DNA of 64,000 nt. Source: Marinobacter sp. GTDB lineage: Bacteria > Pseudomonadota > Gammaproteobacteria > Pseudomonadales > Oleiphilaceae. The DNA is taken from NCBI GenBank assembly GCA_014359475.1, contig JACIZI010000005.1:62001-126000 (forward strand), written 5' to 3'. Under the pieces are notes generated by a model. That model saw nothing but the letters and a program-made list of their open reading frames with translations. It did not search any database and was not told where the DNA came from. Of this stretch, positions 50,139-60,433 are shown one piece after another; positions within the stretch are counted from its first letter, which is position 1, and every line of letters begins with the position of its first letter. A program made the position numbers and the translations under genes.

Positions 50139-50401
50139 TTCGACTATCCTGACTGGCCCGGCCGGCTTCCATACTCCAAAACGGGGCAACGCTCCTTCTT
50201 CTTGCACCGTCGAGTGACACGGCAGCCGCTTTGCCATCCGGCCTTGTCCCCACCAGGGACTCTGGAAACCGCTTGGCCGGCGGCCTAAAGGCCATGCCGC
50301 GAATAACGGCATAAAATTCGCATCCTGAGCATTGTCGGTTGCCGGGTTCGCACCATAACGAACTGCAACCATGTTGTGACACATCTTCCGAGGCCGTAAC
50401 C

Positions 50402-50785
50402 ATGAATACTCTGGCATCTGAACGAGGCTGGCTCCTGGACCCTCATCTGCTGAAACTGGTGCACCAGTGCCGCCGGCTTATTCATTCCGAGTTCGGCGTC
50501 AAACTTCATCTCACCGAGCAGCATCTTGAACAGCAACTGGCGGACTATGCGGGGAAAAGCCGCTCCGGCCACCTGATCCGGACATGGGAAACGCTCAAGG
50601 CGCAGGTACCGCAACTGCAACGGGATTCGGAAAACACGGAAGAAAGAGAAAATCCAAAGCGGATGTATCGCGGTCAGGCGATTGCCGATGGTCAGCCCGC
50701 GAGAGCGGTTGAGGAAGGAGAGCCGAAAGACGGCACGCCACCGCGGAAAAAAAAGGTGATCTACCGCGGCCAGGTGATTGGCTGA
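50402..50785 (+). CDS. uncharacterised protein with two YRGQ motifs
   Basis: 127 residues, not recognised. The first 80 are mostly helical (LDPHLLKLVHQCRRLIHSEF, LTEQHLEQQLADYA), the last 45 are basic and contain two copies of a short motif (RMYRGQAIADGQ and VIYRGQVIG) separated by a charged linker ending PPRKKK. GAGG precedes the ATG at 50402. It sits between polA and pilU (convergent with pilU). The 50139-50401 gap before it shows no clear promoter, terminator or RNA gene. Confidence 0.6.
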   Translation: MNTLASERGWLLDPHLLKLVHQCRRLIHSEFGVKLHLTEQHLEQQLADYAGKSRSGHLIRTWETLKAQVPQLQRDSENTEERENPKRMYRGQAIADGQPARAVEEGEPKDGTPPRKKKVIYRGQVIG

Positions 50786-50822
50786 CGGCTCTGCCCCCAG
50801 CCCCACATTCACACAATTCGCG

Positions 50823-51944
50823 TCAGTCGTCCTGAATCGTCAGCCTGTCGACGCTGGAGGACAGCTTGCCGGACCCCTCGGCATCCGCACCCAGCTTGAT
50901 CATCAGTCGCAGATCATTGGCGGAGTCCGCGTGGGCCAGGGCATCCTCGTAGGTGATCGAGCCCTCGGAATAGAGCTGATACAGCGCCTGGTCAAATGTC
51001 TGCATGCCGGTTTCCGTGGATTTGCTCATCAATTCCTTGAGCTTGTGCACTTCACCCTTACGAATAATATCAGCGGCCAGCGGGCTGTTGATCAACACCT
51101 CAATCACGGCCTTGCGCCCATTACCGTCCGGCGTGGGCACCAGTTGCTGGGCCACAATGGCCTTAAGGTTGAGAGACAGGTCCATCCAGATCTGGTTGTG
51201 CTGCTCCGGCGGGAAAAACTGGATAATCCGGTCCAGGGCCTGGTTGGCATTGTTGGCGTGGAGGGTGGCCAGACACAGGTGGCCAGTCTCCGCGAACTGT
51301 ACCGAGTACTCCATGGTCTGCCGGGTACGCACCTCCCCGATCAGGATCACATCCGGGGCCTGGCGCAGGGTGTTTTTCAGCGCCACCTCGAAGCTCTCGG
51401 TATCAATGCCCACCTCGCGCTGGGTGACAATACACCCTTGGTGCTGGTGTACGAACTCAATCGGGTCTTCAATGGAAATGATGTGGCCGCGACTGTTGCG
51501 GTTGCGGTGGCCAACCATCGCCGCCAGGGATGTGGACTTACCGGTACCGGTGGCCCCCACAAACATGATCAGGCCCCGCTTTACCATGGCCAGATCCTTG
51601 ATGATTTCCGGCAGCGCCAGATCATCCAGCTGCGGAATCTTTACCTCGATCCGCCGCAGCACCATGCCACAGACATTACGCTGGAAGAAGGCACTCACCC
51701 GGAAACGGCCTACGCCCCGGGCGCTGATGGCGAAGTTGCACTCATGGGTATCCTCGAATTCGGTCCGCTGCTTCTCGCTCATGGCGCCGTATACGAATTC
51801 CCGGACCTGCTCCGGAGTCAGGGCGCTCTTGGTGACCGGGTGAACCTTGCCGTTTATTTTCATGCTGGGGGGCACGCCGGCGGTAATAAACAGGTCTGAG
51901 CCGCCTTTTTCCACCATCAGCCGTAACAGTTTTTCGAATTCCAT
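50823..51944 (-). CDS. pilU: type IV pilus retraction ATPase PilU
   Basis: 373 residues; PilT paralogue helping pilus retraction at the inner membrane. Walker A GATGTGKSTS, ISIEDPIEFVHQHQ (Asp box), IGEVRTRQTMEY (Walker B), and HLCLATLHANNANQALDR (His box). The extension after the core (about 345-373) is typical for PilU. It is 92 bp downstream of pilT on the same strand. Confidence 0.95.
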   Translation of the reverse strand: MEFEKLLRLMVEKGGSDLFITAGVPPSMKINGKVHPVTKSALTPEQVREFVYGAMSEKQRTEFEDTHECNFAISARGVGRFRVSAFFQRNVCGMVLRRIEVKIPQLDDLALPEIIKDLAMVKRGLIMFVGATGTGKSTSLAAMVGHRNRNSRGHIISIEDPIEFVHQHQGCIVTQREVGIDTESFEVALKNTLRQAPDVILIGEVRTRQTMEYSVQFAETGHLCLATLHANNANQALDRIIQFFPPEQHNQIWMDLSLNLKAIVAQQLVPTPDGNGRKAVIEVLINSPLAADIIRKGEVHKLKELMSKSTETGMQTFDQALYQLYSEGSITYEDALAHADSANDLRLMIKLGADAEGSGKLSSSVDRLTIQDD

Positions 51945-52036
51945 CGTTCACCTACCCATTCAAACTTTGGGGCCGGGCCGCGCCAGGGGGAGCTGCCTTC
52001 ATACTCCGTGGAGCGTCCGGCTCTGCAACCCGGTTA

Positions 52037-53071
52037 TCAGAAGTTATCCGGCATCTTTGCTTTGGCCCGCGCCGCTTCACGGGAAATCAACCCCTTCTGC
52101 AACAGCCGCTCCAGGCACTGATCCAGGGTCTGCATGCCCAGCGAACCCCCGGTCTGGATGGAGGAGTACATCTGGGCGATCTTGTCTTCCCGGATCAGGT
52201 TTCGGATGGCAGAGGTGCCGATCATGATTTCGTGGGCGGCGATCCGGCCTCCACCCATTTTCTTCATCAGGGTCTGGGAAATTACCGCCTGCAGTGACTC
52301 CGACAGCATGGAGCGCACCATGGATTTCTCTTCCGCCGGGAACACATCCACCACCCGGTCGATGGTCTTGGCTGCCGAGGTGGTGTGCAGGGTACCGAAT
52401 ACCAGGTGGCCGGTTTCAGCGGCAGTCAGTGCCAGACGAATGGTTTCCAGGTCCCGTAGTTCGCCCACCAGGATAATATCCGGGTCTTCACGCAGGGCCG
52501 AGCGCAGTGCCTCGTTGAAGCCCAGGGTATCGCGGTGCACTTCCCGCTGATTCAACAGGCACTTTTTGGATTCGTGCACGAATTCGATGGGGTCTTCGAT
52601 AGTGAGGATATGCTCGTAACGGGTCTCGTTGATGTAGTCGATCATCGCGGCCAGGGTGGTGGACTTACCGGAACCGGTCGGCCCGGTGACCAGCACCAGC
52701 CCACGGGGCACCGATGAAATATCCTTGAAAACCTGGCCCATGCCCAGATCTTCCATGGTAAGCACCTTGGAAGGAATGGTCCGGAACACGGCTCCGGCAC
52801 CCCGGGCCTGGTTGAAAGCGTTAACACGGAAGCGCGCGACACCAGGCACCTCGAAGGAGAAGTCAGTCTCGAGGAATTCTTCGTAGTCCTTGCGCTGCTT
52901 GTCGTTCATGATGTCGTAAATCAGCCCATGCACTTCCTTGTGTTCCATCGGAGGCAGGTTGATACGACGCACATCACCATCAACACGAATCATGGGCGGG
53001 AGGCCGGCGGAAAGGTGGAGGTCCGACGCACCCTGTTTGGCCGAGAAGGCAAGCAGTTCAGTTATATCCAT
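52037..53071 (-). CDS. pilT: type IV pilus retraction ATPase PilT
   Basis: 344 residues, start MDITELLAFSAKQGASDLHL as in PilT (AIRNLIREDK, ISREAARAKA at the C-terminus). Walker A GPTGSGKST, ILTIEDPIEFVHESK, Walker B VGELRDLETIRLAL, His box HLVFGTLHTTSA. It powers twitching motility and surface sensing. The upstream 20-codon extension was rejected; GGGGAAA precedes the ATG at 53071. Confidence 0.97.
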   Translation of the reverse strand: MDITELLAFSAKQGASDLHLSAGLPPMIRVDGDVRRINLPPMEHKEVHGLIYDIMNDKQRKDYEEFLETDFSFEVPGVARFRVNAFNQARGAGAVFRTIPSKVLTMEDLGMGQVFKDISSVPRGLVLVTGPTGSGKSTTLAAMIDYINETRYEHILTIEDPIEFVHESKKCLLNQREVHRDTLGFNEALRSALREDPDIILVGELRDLETIRLALTAAETGHLVFGTLHTTSAAKTIDRVVDVFPAEEKSMVRSMLSESLQAVISQTLMKKMGGGRIAAHEIMIGTSAIRNLIREDKIAQMYSSIQTGGSLGMQTLDQCLERLLQKGLISREAARAKAKMPDNF

Positions 53072-53201
53072 AGATTTCCCCGGAAGGTTTTTCTTTTTTT
53101 CCAGTAACACGTTATCCGGGCCGGATGTCACCGGGGATCACTTGGCAATTCAGTGACCTGCGGTTAACGTAAGCCAACGCCGGAATCATCAGACAGGTAC
53201 T

Positions 53202-53906
53202 ATGAGCAGCATAGCAGACAACATCGGGAGCGTAACCCGACGCATACAAAAAGCAACAATGACGGCCGGCCGGGCACCGGGCAGCGTGTGGCTGCTGGCG
53301 GTCAGCAAGGCCCGACCGGCCGCTGATCTGCGGGAAGCCTGGCAGGCCGGCCAGCGGCTTTTCGGCGAGAGCTACCTGCAGGAGGCGCTGGTCAAAATGG
53401 TGGAACTGGAAGATCTGCCAGACCTCGAGTGGCACTTCATCGGCCCCATCCAGTCCAACAAAACCCGCCAGATTGCGTCGGCGTTCCATTGGGTACACAG
53501 CGTCGACCGGCTCAAGATTGCCCGGCGTCTGAGTGAGCAGCGGGAGGCCCGGTTGCCTCCCCTCAACATCTGCATTCAGGTCAACATTGACCGGGAGGGC
53601 AGCAAAGCCGGCTGCCTGCCCGAGGAAGTGAAGGAACTGGCCACAGCCATCACTGAACTACCCAACCTGAACCTGCGCGGACTGATGGCTATTCCCGACC
53701 CCCGGGCCACGCAACAGGAGCGCGACGGCAGCTTCCGCCGTATGGCGGATTTACTGCAGCACTGTCAACAACAGTTGCCGGGTGCGACGGGCCTCGACAC
53801 CTTGTCCATGGGCATGTCCGGGGATCTGGAGGATGCGATCCGGGAAGGGGCCACCATCGTGAGGGTAGGCACCGATATTTTCGGCTCGCGCCCGGTCCAG
53901 CGCTGA
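53202..53906 (+). CDS. yggS: YggS/PLPBP family pyridoxal phosphate homeostasis protein
   Basis: 234 residues; PLP-binding single-domain barrel. VWLLAVSKARPAADLREAWQ contains the PLP Lys; FGESYLQEAL, WHFIGPIQSNKTRQIA and SMGMSGDLEDAIREGATIVR are the family's conserved stretches. It is first of the run yggS-proC-yggT, divergent from pilT. Confidence 0.94.
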   Translation: MSSIADNIGSVTRRIQKATMTAGRAPGSVWLLAVSKARPAADLREAWQAGQRLFGESYLQEALVKMVELEDLPDLEWHFIGPIQSNKTRQIASAFHWVHSVDRLKIARRLSEQREARLPPLNICIQVNIDREGSKAGCLPEEVKELATAITELPNLNLRGLMAIPDPRATQQERDGSFRRMADLLQHCQQQLPGATGLDTLSMGMSGDLEDAIREGATIVRVGTDIFGSRPVQR

Positions 53907-53966
53907 AACGCGCCTGACCTGTTATCATCACACTCCCGACGACTGAACTGACACTGGAGCAATACG

Positions 53967-54797
53967 TTGAGCACATCACCGACCATCTCGTTTATCGGTG
54001 CCGGCAATATGGCCAGCGCCATTATTGGCGGCATGCTGGACAACGGCTACAAGGCTGGCAGCATCTGGGTTAGCGCACCGGACGATCAGCAGCTGCAAAA
54101 TCTTCGTGACCGTTTCGGGGTGAGTGTGACGACCGACAATCGCCACTGCGCCCAGCAGGGCGACATAGTTGTACTGGCGGTCAAACCCCAGGTAATGCGA
54201 CAGGTTTGCCAGGACATTGCCCCGGTGGTGCAGAACACCCGGCCGTTGCTGGTATCTATCGCTGCCGGGCTGGAATCCGACACCCTGGACGAATGGCTGG
54301 GGGGCGGCACTCCCCTGGTACGGGTGATGCCGAACACTCCCTCCCTGGTTGGCAAGGGGGCCGCCGGACTCTATGCCAACGACCGGGTCAGCGAGCAGCA
54401 GAAGGCTGACACAGAATCCATTTTCAGCAGCATTGGCATGGCCCGGTGGGTCAATGACGAAGCCATGCTGCACGCAGTAACTGCACTGTCCGGCAGCGGC
54501 CCAGCCTACTTCTTCCTGTTACTCGAGGCACTGGAGGATGCAGCCACTGACGCCGGCATGGCGGCAGACACCGCCCGCCAGCTGGCAATCCAGACCATGG
54601 CAGGCGCCGCTGAAATGGCCGGCAGGAGTGAGCATGATCCGGCGCAGCTCAAGCGAAATGTCATGTCACCCGGCGGCACCACCGAGCGGGCAATCCAATG
54701 CTTTGAAGACGGCGGCCTGCGAAATCTGGTAAAAGAGGCCTATCAATCTGCCTTCCGCCGCTCAGGCGAACTGGCAACGGAACTGTCCGGCAAATAA
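53967..54797 (+). CDS. proC: pyrroline-5-carboxylate reductase
   Basis: 276 residues; last step of proline synthesis with NAD(P)H. ISFIGAGNMASAIIGGM (Rossmann), VKPQVMRQV, RVMPNTPSLVGKGAAGLYAN, and the catalytic ALSGSGPAYFFLLLEAL. The start is TTG at 53967 with GGAG 8 bp upstream; no ATG fits. 60 bp after yggS. Confidence 0.96.
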   Translation: MSTSPTISFIGAGNMASAIIGGMLDNGYKAGSIWVSAPDDQQLQNLRDRFGVSVTTDNRHCAQQGDIVVLAVKPQVMRQVCQDIAPVVQNTRPLLVSIAAGLESDTLDEWLGGGTPLVRVMPNTPSLVGKGAAGLYANDRVSEQQKADTESIFSSIGMARWVNDEAMLHAVTALSGSGPAYFFLLLEALEDAATDAGMAADTARQLAIQTMAGAAEMAGRSEHDPAQLKRNVMSPGGTTERAIQCFEDGGLRNLVKEAYQSAFRRSGELATELSGK

Positions 54798-54833
54798 CCG
54801 ACGACCACACTGACCCAATGGAGACACGGCTTC

Positions 54834-55418
54834 ATGCTGGCTGAAATTGTCATTACCGTTCTGCTCATTGCCTCCACTTTCTATATGACTGTGGTGCTAC
54901 TGCGCTTTTTGCTGCAACTGGCCCGGGCGGATTTTTATAATCCCATCACCCAGTTCGTGGTCAAGGCCACCAACGCACCTCTGCGACCGCTGCGTAAAAT
55001 CATCCCCGGCTGGGGTGGCATTGACGGTGCCTCGCTGGTGCTGGCCGTCCTGATCCAGGCGATCACCTTTTTTCTGATCCTGATCGCCCTCAATGGCGGC
55101 ATTCCGGCCATCAACCCGCTGACCCTGCTGACCTGGTCGGTACTTAACATTCTCGACCTGATTGTGAAGATCTACTTCTGGTCAGTGATTGCCGTGGTCG
55201 TTGTCAGCTGGATCGCCCCCACCAGCCATCACCCGGCCATTCAACTGGTGGCCCAGCTTACCGAGCCGGTGATGCGCCCGGTACGCAACATGATGCCCTC
55301 CATGGGCGGGCTGGACCTTTCGCCGATCATCGTGTTTCTGATTCTGAACGTGATGTCCGTGGTGATTAACCACATGAAGATGTCGGCAGGACTCGGTGCC
55401 ATCGGTCTGGGAATGTAG
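54834..55418 (+). CDS. yggT: YggT family membrane protein
   Basis: 194 residues, two YggT repeats: each has a hydrophobic helix followed by NPITQFVVKATNAPLRPLR (about 38-56) or HPAIQLVAQLTEPVMRPVR (about 128-146). Four to five membrane segments. The family affects membrane or division processes; exact role unknown. It follows proC by 36 bp, in the standard order. Confidence 0.92.
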   Translation: MLAEIVITVLLIASTFYMTVVLLRFLLQLARADFYNPITQFVVKATNAPLRPLRKIIPGWGGIDGASLVLAVLIQAITFFLILIALNGGIPAINPLTLLTWSVLNILDLIVKIYFWSVIAVVVVSWIAPTSHHPAIQLVAQLTEPVMRPVRNMMPSMGGLDLSPIIVFLILNVMSVVINHMKMSAGLGAIGLGM

Positions 55419-55567
55419 ACCCGTTCCGCAAAATACAACCGGTTACAATTTAACCCGTCGTATTTCGCTATAGTTGACGAGGTGCTGTGGGCGCACCTGA
55501 CCGAAAACGGGCGGAAGTCCGCCGGGCATCGGCAGCGGGCAAAAAATAATGGCAGAAGGGTCCGGAG

Positions 55568-57535
55568 ATGCATACACAAGGGAGTCTGTCACACCAGGTT
55601 GAGGCCTATCACAACTGGAAGAAGGAACTGATCCGCCAGATCAGCCGCTACCGGTTGTGGTTGCAGGATAATAACCTGTTCACTGATGACATCAGCCAGC
55701 GCATCCGCCACGGGCTGGAGCTGCTCATTGAGGACGAGCTGACCATTGCCTTTGTGGGTGAGTATTCCCGGGGCAAGACAGAGTTGATCAACGCCCTGTT
55801 CTTCGCGGAATTCGGTCAGCGCATGCTGCCCTCCCAGGCGGGCCGCACGACCATGTGTCCCACCGAACTGTTCTTTGACCGCACCGAAAATGCCAACTAC
55901 CTTCTGCTGCTGCCCATCGAGACCCGCACCGAAGAACATTCTCTGCAGGAGCTCCGTCGACAGCCAGCCCGGTGGATCCGCCACGAGCTGGACCAGTCCA
56001 CTCCCGATGTCATGCGTGAAGTGCTGGCGGAAGTAGCACGCGTCAAGAGTGTCACGCCTGCCGAAGCCCGGGCCCTGGGTTTTGAGGAAGGCAACCTGGA
56101 ACACGACCGGGAAAATCCGGACCAGGTGCTGGTGCCCGCCTGGCGCAATGCCCAGATCAGCATCCGTCATCCACTGTTCGAGCGGGGCTTGCGGATTCTG
56201 GACACGCCAGGCCTGAATGCCCTGGGCTCCGAGCCGGAACTGACCATCAGCATGCTGCCCGCTGCCCATGCGGTGATTTTCCTGCTCAGCGCTGATACTG
56301 GTGTCACCGCCAGTGATATGACCATCTGGAAGGAATACATCGACACCCGCAATGCCGACCACCGGGCCGGCCGTTTCGCGGTGCTGAACAAGATCGACGT
56401 GCTGTGGGACGACCTGCAGGGAGAGGAACATACCCGCAAGGCGGTGGACAATGTGATCGGCTACACAGCCGACCACCTGGGCATTCGGGAAAGGGATGTG
56501 ATCCCGCTCTCCGCCAAACAGGGCCTGACTGCCCGCGTAAAAAAGGATGAGGCCCTGTTCGAACGGTCCAATCTGGGCCACCTGGAACAGCTGATCATTG
56601 ATCGCATCCTGATCCACAAGGAACAGCTGATCACCCAGAGCCTGATCAATGACATGCTGGGCATGCTGCAGAACAGCCAGGCCACCATGCAGACCCGGCT
56701 GGAGTCTCTGCAGGACGAGCACAAAGCCTGTTCCGGCGACACCATCGACAAAACCGCCCTGCGCAGGCTGGCCGAAAGAGCCCAGAGGGATTATGACTTC
56801 TACTACAAAAAACTGATCACGCTACGCTCCAGCCGGCGACTGATGGATTCCCAGGGGGACATCCTCAGGAAACTCGTCAGCGAGGACCGGTTGGAGGAGC
56901 ATGCGCAGCGGATCCGTGAGCAAATGGCAGGCAGCTGGACCACCGCAGGCATGAATCGCTGCATGGACGGTTTCTTCGAGCTGCTGGAGAACGACCTCAA
57001 CAATCTGATGAGCGAAGGCAAACTGGCCGAGAAAATGGTCAATGCCATCTATCGACGCTATAACGAAGACACCCGTGCCCGTCACCTGGAACCGATTCCT
57101 CTGCGCGCCGGCCGCCATGTGATTGCCGTCCGCGAACTGCGCAAGAAAGCCGGCCGCTTCCGCCTCAGTCCCAGGAACCTGCTGACCGAACAGTCTTTGC
57201 TGGTGCGCCGATTTTTCAATGTCATGGTAGGCGAGGCACGAACCCTGCACCGGCGGGTGCGGGAAGATGTGGACCGTTGGCCCTCCGAGGCACTGCTCCC
57301 GATCATGCAATACTCCCTGGAGCAGAAGCAGTTGCTGGAGCACCAGATCCGCCGCCTGCGAGACATGGCGCGCAATGACCGGGACACCCGCGCCGAACGG
57401 GCCCGGCTGGACAACAGCATCAGCGACCTGAAGCGGCAACTGCAACTGTCCGATGCCATTGCCAGGCAGATCCGAAAACCGGCACCCACGCTGATCCAGC
57501 AAAAGGTGGTCAACATATCCGGCGCGCTGCAATAA
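55568..57535 (+). CDS. dynamin-like GTPase
   Basis: 655 residues. GTPase: P-loop GEYSRGKTE (about residues 63-71), switch I with a Thr (GRTTMCPTELF), DTPGL (about 213) and NKID (about 276); the last 300 residues are helical coiled coil (about 370-655), as in dynamin-family membrane-remodelling proteins, though no membrane segment is seen. The gene occupies the place between yggT and metX where Pseudomonas has a conserved hypothetical gene. AAGGG precedes the ATG. Role not known. Confidence 0.8.
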   Translation: MHTQGSLSHQVEAYHNWKKELIRQISRYRLWLQDNNLFTDDISQRIRHGLELLIEDELTIAFVGEYSRGKTELINALFFAEFGQRMLPSQAGRTTMCPTELFFDRTENANYLLLLPIETRTEEHSLQELRRQPARWIRHELDQSTPDVMREVLAEVARVKSVTPAEARALGFEEGNLEHDRENPDQVLVPAWRNAQISIRHPLFERGLRILDTPGLNALGSEPELTISMLPAAHAVIFLLSADTGVTASDMTIWKEYIDTRNADHRAGRFAVLNKIDVLWDDLQGEEHTRKAVDNVIGYTADHLGIRERDVIPLSAKQGLTARVKKDEALFERSNLGHLEQLIIDRILIHKEQLITQSLINDMLGMLQNSQATMQTRLESLQDEHKACSGDTIDKTALRRLAERAQRDYDFYYKKLITLRSSRRLMDSQGDILRKLVSEDRLEEHAQRIREQMAGSWTTAGMNRCMDGFFELLENDLNNLMSEGKLAEKMVNAIYRRYNEDTRARHLEPIPLRAGRHVIAVRELRKKAGRFRLSPRNLLTEQSLLVRRFFNVMVGEARTLHRRVREDVDRWPSEALLPIMQYSLEQKQLLEHQIRRLRDMARNDRDTRAERARLDNSISDLKRQLQLSDAIARQIRKPAPTLIQQKVVNISGALQ

Positions 57536-57606
57536 AGGCGGTTGCAGGGTCCGGCAGGGGGCATTAGACTGGCGGGCTACGACCCTATCAGGAAAGACCC
57601 ACACCC

Positions 57607-58755
57607 ATGCCGGAAACCCTGCCCAAGGATTCTGTGGGGATCGTCACCCCCCAGGCACAGACCTTTGCCGCACCCGTTACTCTCGATTGCGGGCAGGCCC
57701 TCGATCAGTACCAGTTGGTTTACGAAACCTACGGCGAGCTGAACAGCGATGCCAGCAATGCCGTGCTGGTCTGCCATGCCCTGAGCGGCCATCATCACGC
57801 CGCCGGCTACCACAGCATGGACGAGCGCAAGCCCGGCTGGTGGGACAGCTGCATAGGCCCCGGAAAACCAATTGATACCAAACGCTTTTTCGTGGTTTGT
57901 CCAAATAATATCGGTGGCTGTCACGGCAGCACCGGACCGGCCAGCATTGACCCCGCCACCGGCAAGCCCTACGGCCCGGATTTTCCGGTGGTGACCGTCG
58001 GCGACTGGGTACGCACCCAGTCCCTGCTGGCCGATCGACTCGGCATCGATCAATGGGCCGCCGTGGTAGGGGGATCGCTTGGTGGCATGCAGGCCATGCA
58101 GTGGAGCATGGATTATCCCGAACGGCTGAGACATGCCGTGATCATTGCTTCAACTCCCCGGCTGACGGCCCAGAACATCGCTTTCAATGAAGTGGCTCGT
58201 CGCGCCATCACATCAGACCAGGAATTCCACGAGGGCCGTTATTACGAGCACAACACCCTGCCCCGCCGCGGCCTGATGCTCGCCCGCATGGTGGGGCACA
58301 TCACCTATCTGTCGGATGCCTCCATGGGCGAGAAGTTCGGCCGGGAACTGAGGGACCAGGCCTACAAGTTCGGCTACGACGCGGAGTTCCAGGTAGAGAG
58401 TTACCTGCGTTACCAGGGGGAGCGGTTCTCGGAATCCTTCGACGCCAACACCTACCTGCTGATGACCCGGGCGCTGGATTATTTCGATCCGGCCCATGAG
58501 TACGGCGGCGATCTGGCCAAAGCCCTGGCTCCTGCAAAATGCCAGTTCCTGGTACTGTCTTTCAGCACGGACTGGCGCTTTGCACCGGCACGCTCCGAGG
58601 AAATGGTCAATGCCATGATCGCGGCCCGCAAACCGGTCAGCTACGCGGAAATTGATGCGCCCTGGGGCCACGATGCCTTCCTGATCCCGACACCCAGGTA
58701 CACCGAGGCTTTCACCGCCTACATGGACCGTGTTGCAAGGGAGTCAGGTGCATGA
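57607..58755 (+). CDS. metX: homoserine O-acyltransferase MetX
   Basis: 382 residues, alpha/beta hydrolase fold. [31 protein letters not shown], and nucleophile [12 protein letters not shown] (Ser about 160). The catalytic Asp is in FSTDWRF and His in GHDAFLIP. It makes O-acylhomoserine for methionine synthesis; gammaproteobacterial MetX paired with MetW is usually the succinyl form. Its stop overlaps metW (ATGA). Confidence 0.94.
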   Translation: MPETLPKDSVGIVTPQAQTFAAPVTLDCGQALDQYQLVYETYGELNSDASNAVLVCHALSGHHHAAGYHSMDERKPGWWDSCIGPGKPIDTKRFFVVCPNNIGGCHGSTGPASIDPATGKPYGPDFPVVTVGDWVRTQSLLADRLGIDQWAAVVGGSLGGMQAMQWSMDYPERLRHAVIIASTPRLTAQNIAFNEVARRAITSDQEFHEGRYYEHNTLPRRGLMLARMVGHITYLSDASMGEKFGRELRDQAYKFGYDAEFQVESYLRYQGERFSESFDANTYLLMTRALDYFDPAHEYGGDLAKALAPAKCQFLVLSFSTDWRFAPARSEEMVNAMIAARKPVSYAEIDAPWGHDAFLIPTPRYTEAFTAYMDRVARESGA

Positions 58756-59354
58756 GACCGGATCTTGAAATTATCCAGACGTGGATCAGGCCGGAAGCCC
58801 ATGTGCTTGATCTGGGCTGCGGTGACGGCACCCTGCTGCACTACCTGCAGGAAAACCGGCAGGCCACCGGATTCGGCCTGGAAATCAACCCGGATCACAT
58901 CACCACCTGCATGGGGCGCGGCGTGAACGTGATCGAACAGAACCTGGACACCCAGGGGCTGGGCAACTTCGAAGACCGGAGCTTCGACGTAGTGCTGATG
59001 ACCCAGGCCCTGCAGGCGGTGCGCCGCCCGGACATGGTGATCGAGGAAATGCTGCGGGTCGGCTCCGAGGGCATCGTGACCTTTCCCAACTTTGCCCACT
59101 GGCGACTGCGCTGGGGTCTGACCCTGAGCGGCCGCATGCCGGAGTCCGAGGCTCTGCCCTACAAGTGGTACAACACACCCAACATCCGGCTTTGCACCTT
59201 CAAGGACTTTGAGGCACTGTGCCATCAGAAAGGCATCAAGATCCGCAGTCGCCGGGTAGTGGATGGCCAGCATCAGAACAGTTGGCTGGCCCGCATATGG
59301 CCGAACCTGCTCGGTGAAATTGCCATCTACCGTATAGCCAGAAAGGAGCAGTGA
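58752..59354 (+). CDS. metW: MetW, methionine biosynthesis protein
   Basis: 200 residues, methyltransferase fold ([19 protein letters not shown] site). It is the partner of MetX, with which it overlaps by 4 bp; together they are required for homoserine acylation in Pseudomonas-type genomes. The family-specific NFGHWR-like [11 protein letters not shown] and [18 protein letters not shown] are present. Confidence 0.95.
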   Translation: MRPDLEIIQTWIRPEAHVLDLGCGDGTLLHYLQENRQATGFGLEINPDHITTCMGRGVNVIEQNLDTQGLGNFEDRSFDVVLMTQALQAVRRPDMVIEEMLRVGSEGIVTFPNFAHWRLRWGLTLSGRMPESEALPYKWYNTPNIRLCTFKDFEALCHQKGIKIRSRRVVDGQHQNSWLARIWPNLLGEIAIYRIARKEQ

Positions 59355-59355
59355 C

Positions 59356-59802
59356 ATGATCAGACAACGATGCTTGCAAGGCATACTGGCCACCATGCTC
59401 GGTCTGGTGAGCCTGAGCACGCTGGGCGGTTCCAAAGACTTCGGCGACAAACAGGTGCTGTACAGTGTTTTCCCCAGTACCTTCCTGAGCCCGGAAGTCG
59501 CAAAGGCCAACAACCTGCAACGCAGCGGCGGTATCGGTGTGGTGAGCATTTCCATCATGGAGGAAACCGGAGAGAACGCCATGCAGCCACTCTCCGGTCA
59601 GGTCGAAGGCCAGGTCAGCAACGATATACAGCAAATACGTCAGCTCGGCTTCCGTCGGGTTACCGAGGGTGAGGCGGTGTACTTTATTGCCCAGTACCAG
59701 TACAGCTCCGGTGAACTCATGACTTTCAACATCACCGTCCGGCCCACGGGAACGGATAAAGAGCTGGCCCTGCGTTTCTCCCATACCCTGTTCAATGACT
59801 GA
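59356..59802 (+). CDS. DUF4426 family secreted protein
   Basis: 148 residues: a signal peptide (ATMLGLVSLSTLGGS) and a sheet-rich core (KQVLYSVFPSTFLSPEVAKA, GIGVVSISIMEE, FNITVRPTGTDKELALRFS). The family is conserved at this place after metW; function unknown. Ribosome site AAGGAG precedes the ATG. Confidence 0.85.
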   Translation: MIRQRCLQGILATMLGLVSLSTLGGSKDFGDKQVLYSVFPSTFLSPEVAKANNLQRSGGIGVVSISIMEETGENAMQPLSGQVEGQVSNDIQQIRQLGFRRVTEGEAVYFIAQYQYSSGELMTFNITVRPTGTDKELALRFSHTLFND

Positions 59803-60433
59803 TATGACCAGAGACTCCTCACAGCTGGTGATTGCCAGCAACAATCAGGGCAAGATTGCCGAATTCCGGGACCTGCTCGCCCCACTGGGTCTCACGCCGG
59901 TTGGCCAGGCGGAGCTGGGAGTGAGCGAGGCGGAAGAGCCGGCGGTCACCTTTATCGAGAATGCGCTGCTCAAAGCCCGCCATGCGGCCCGGGAAACGGG
60001 CCTGCCCGCCCTTGCCGATGATTCCGGACTGGCGGTGGACTGGCTGGGGGGCGATCCGGGTGTGCGCTCCGCCCGCTTTGCCGGAGAAAACGCAAGCGAT
60101 GCAGACAATGTGCAGCTGTTGCTGGAACGCCTGCACGGGGTTGCCGAAGCACAACGCACCGCCCAGTTTCATTGCGTACTGGTATTCCTGCGCCACGCCG
60201 AGGACCCGGTACCGGTCATCAGTCACGGTCGCTGGGAAGGCCGCATTCTGGAACATCCCCGGGGCGAAGGCGGGTTCGGATACGACCCGGTATTCCTGGC
60301 CCCGGAGCACCACTGCAGTGCGGCTGAACTGGGCCGGGACGAGAAAAGCCGCATCAGCCACCGGGGCCGGGCACTTCGTGGCCTGATGGCCAGCCTTCAG
60401 GCACCGGGAATGCACGGCAACCCCGATGCCTGA
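59795..60433 (+). CDS. rdgB: RdgB/HAM1 non-canonical purine NTP pyrophosphatase
   Basis: About 212 residues; hydrolyses ITP, dITP and XTP. LVIASNNQGKIAEFRDLL, FIENALLKARHAARETGLPA, ADDSGLAVDWLGG and EGGFGYDPVFL are the family's motifs. The ATG at 59795 overlaps the preceding stop by 8 bp; an ATG three codons later (59804) is possible. Confidence 0.96.
   Translation: MTDMTRDSSQLVIASNNQGKIAEFRDLLAPLGLTPVGQAELGVSEAEEPAVTFIENALLKARHAARETGLPALADDSGLAVDWLGGDPGVRSARFAGENASDADNVQLLLERLHGVAEAQRTAQFHCVLVFLRHAEDPVPVISHGRWEGRILEHPRGEGGFGYDPVFLAPEHHCSAAELGRDEKSRISHRGRALRGLMASLQAPGMHGNPDA

Noticed and set aside
50139-50401. Possible Spot42/ErsA-like small RNA downstream of polA
   Set aside because: The usual neighbour engB is absent, and no promoter pair or hairpin with T-tract was found in the gap.
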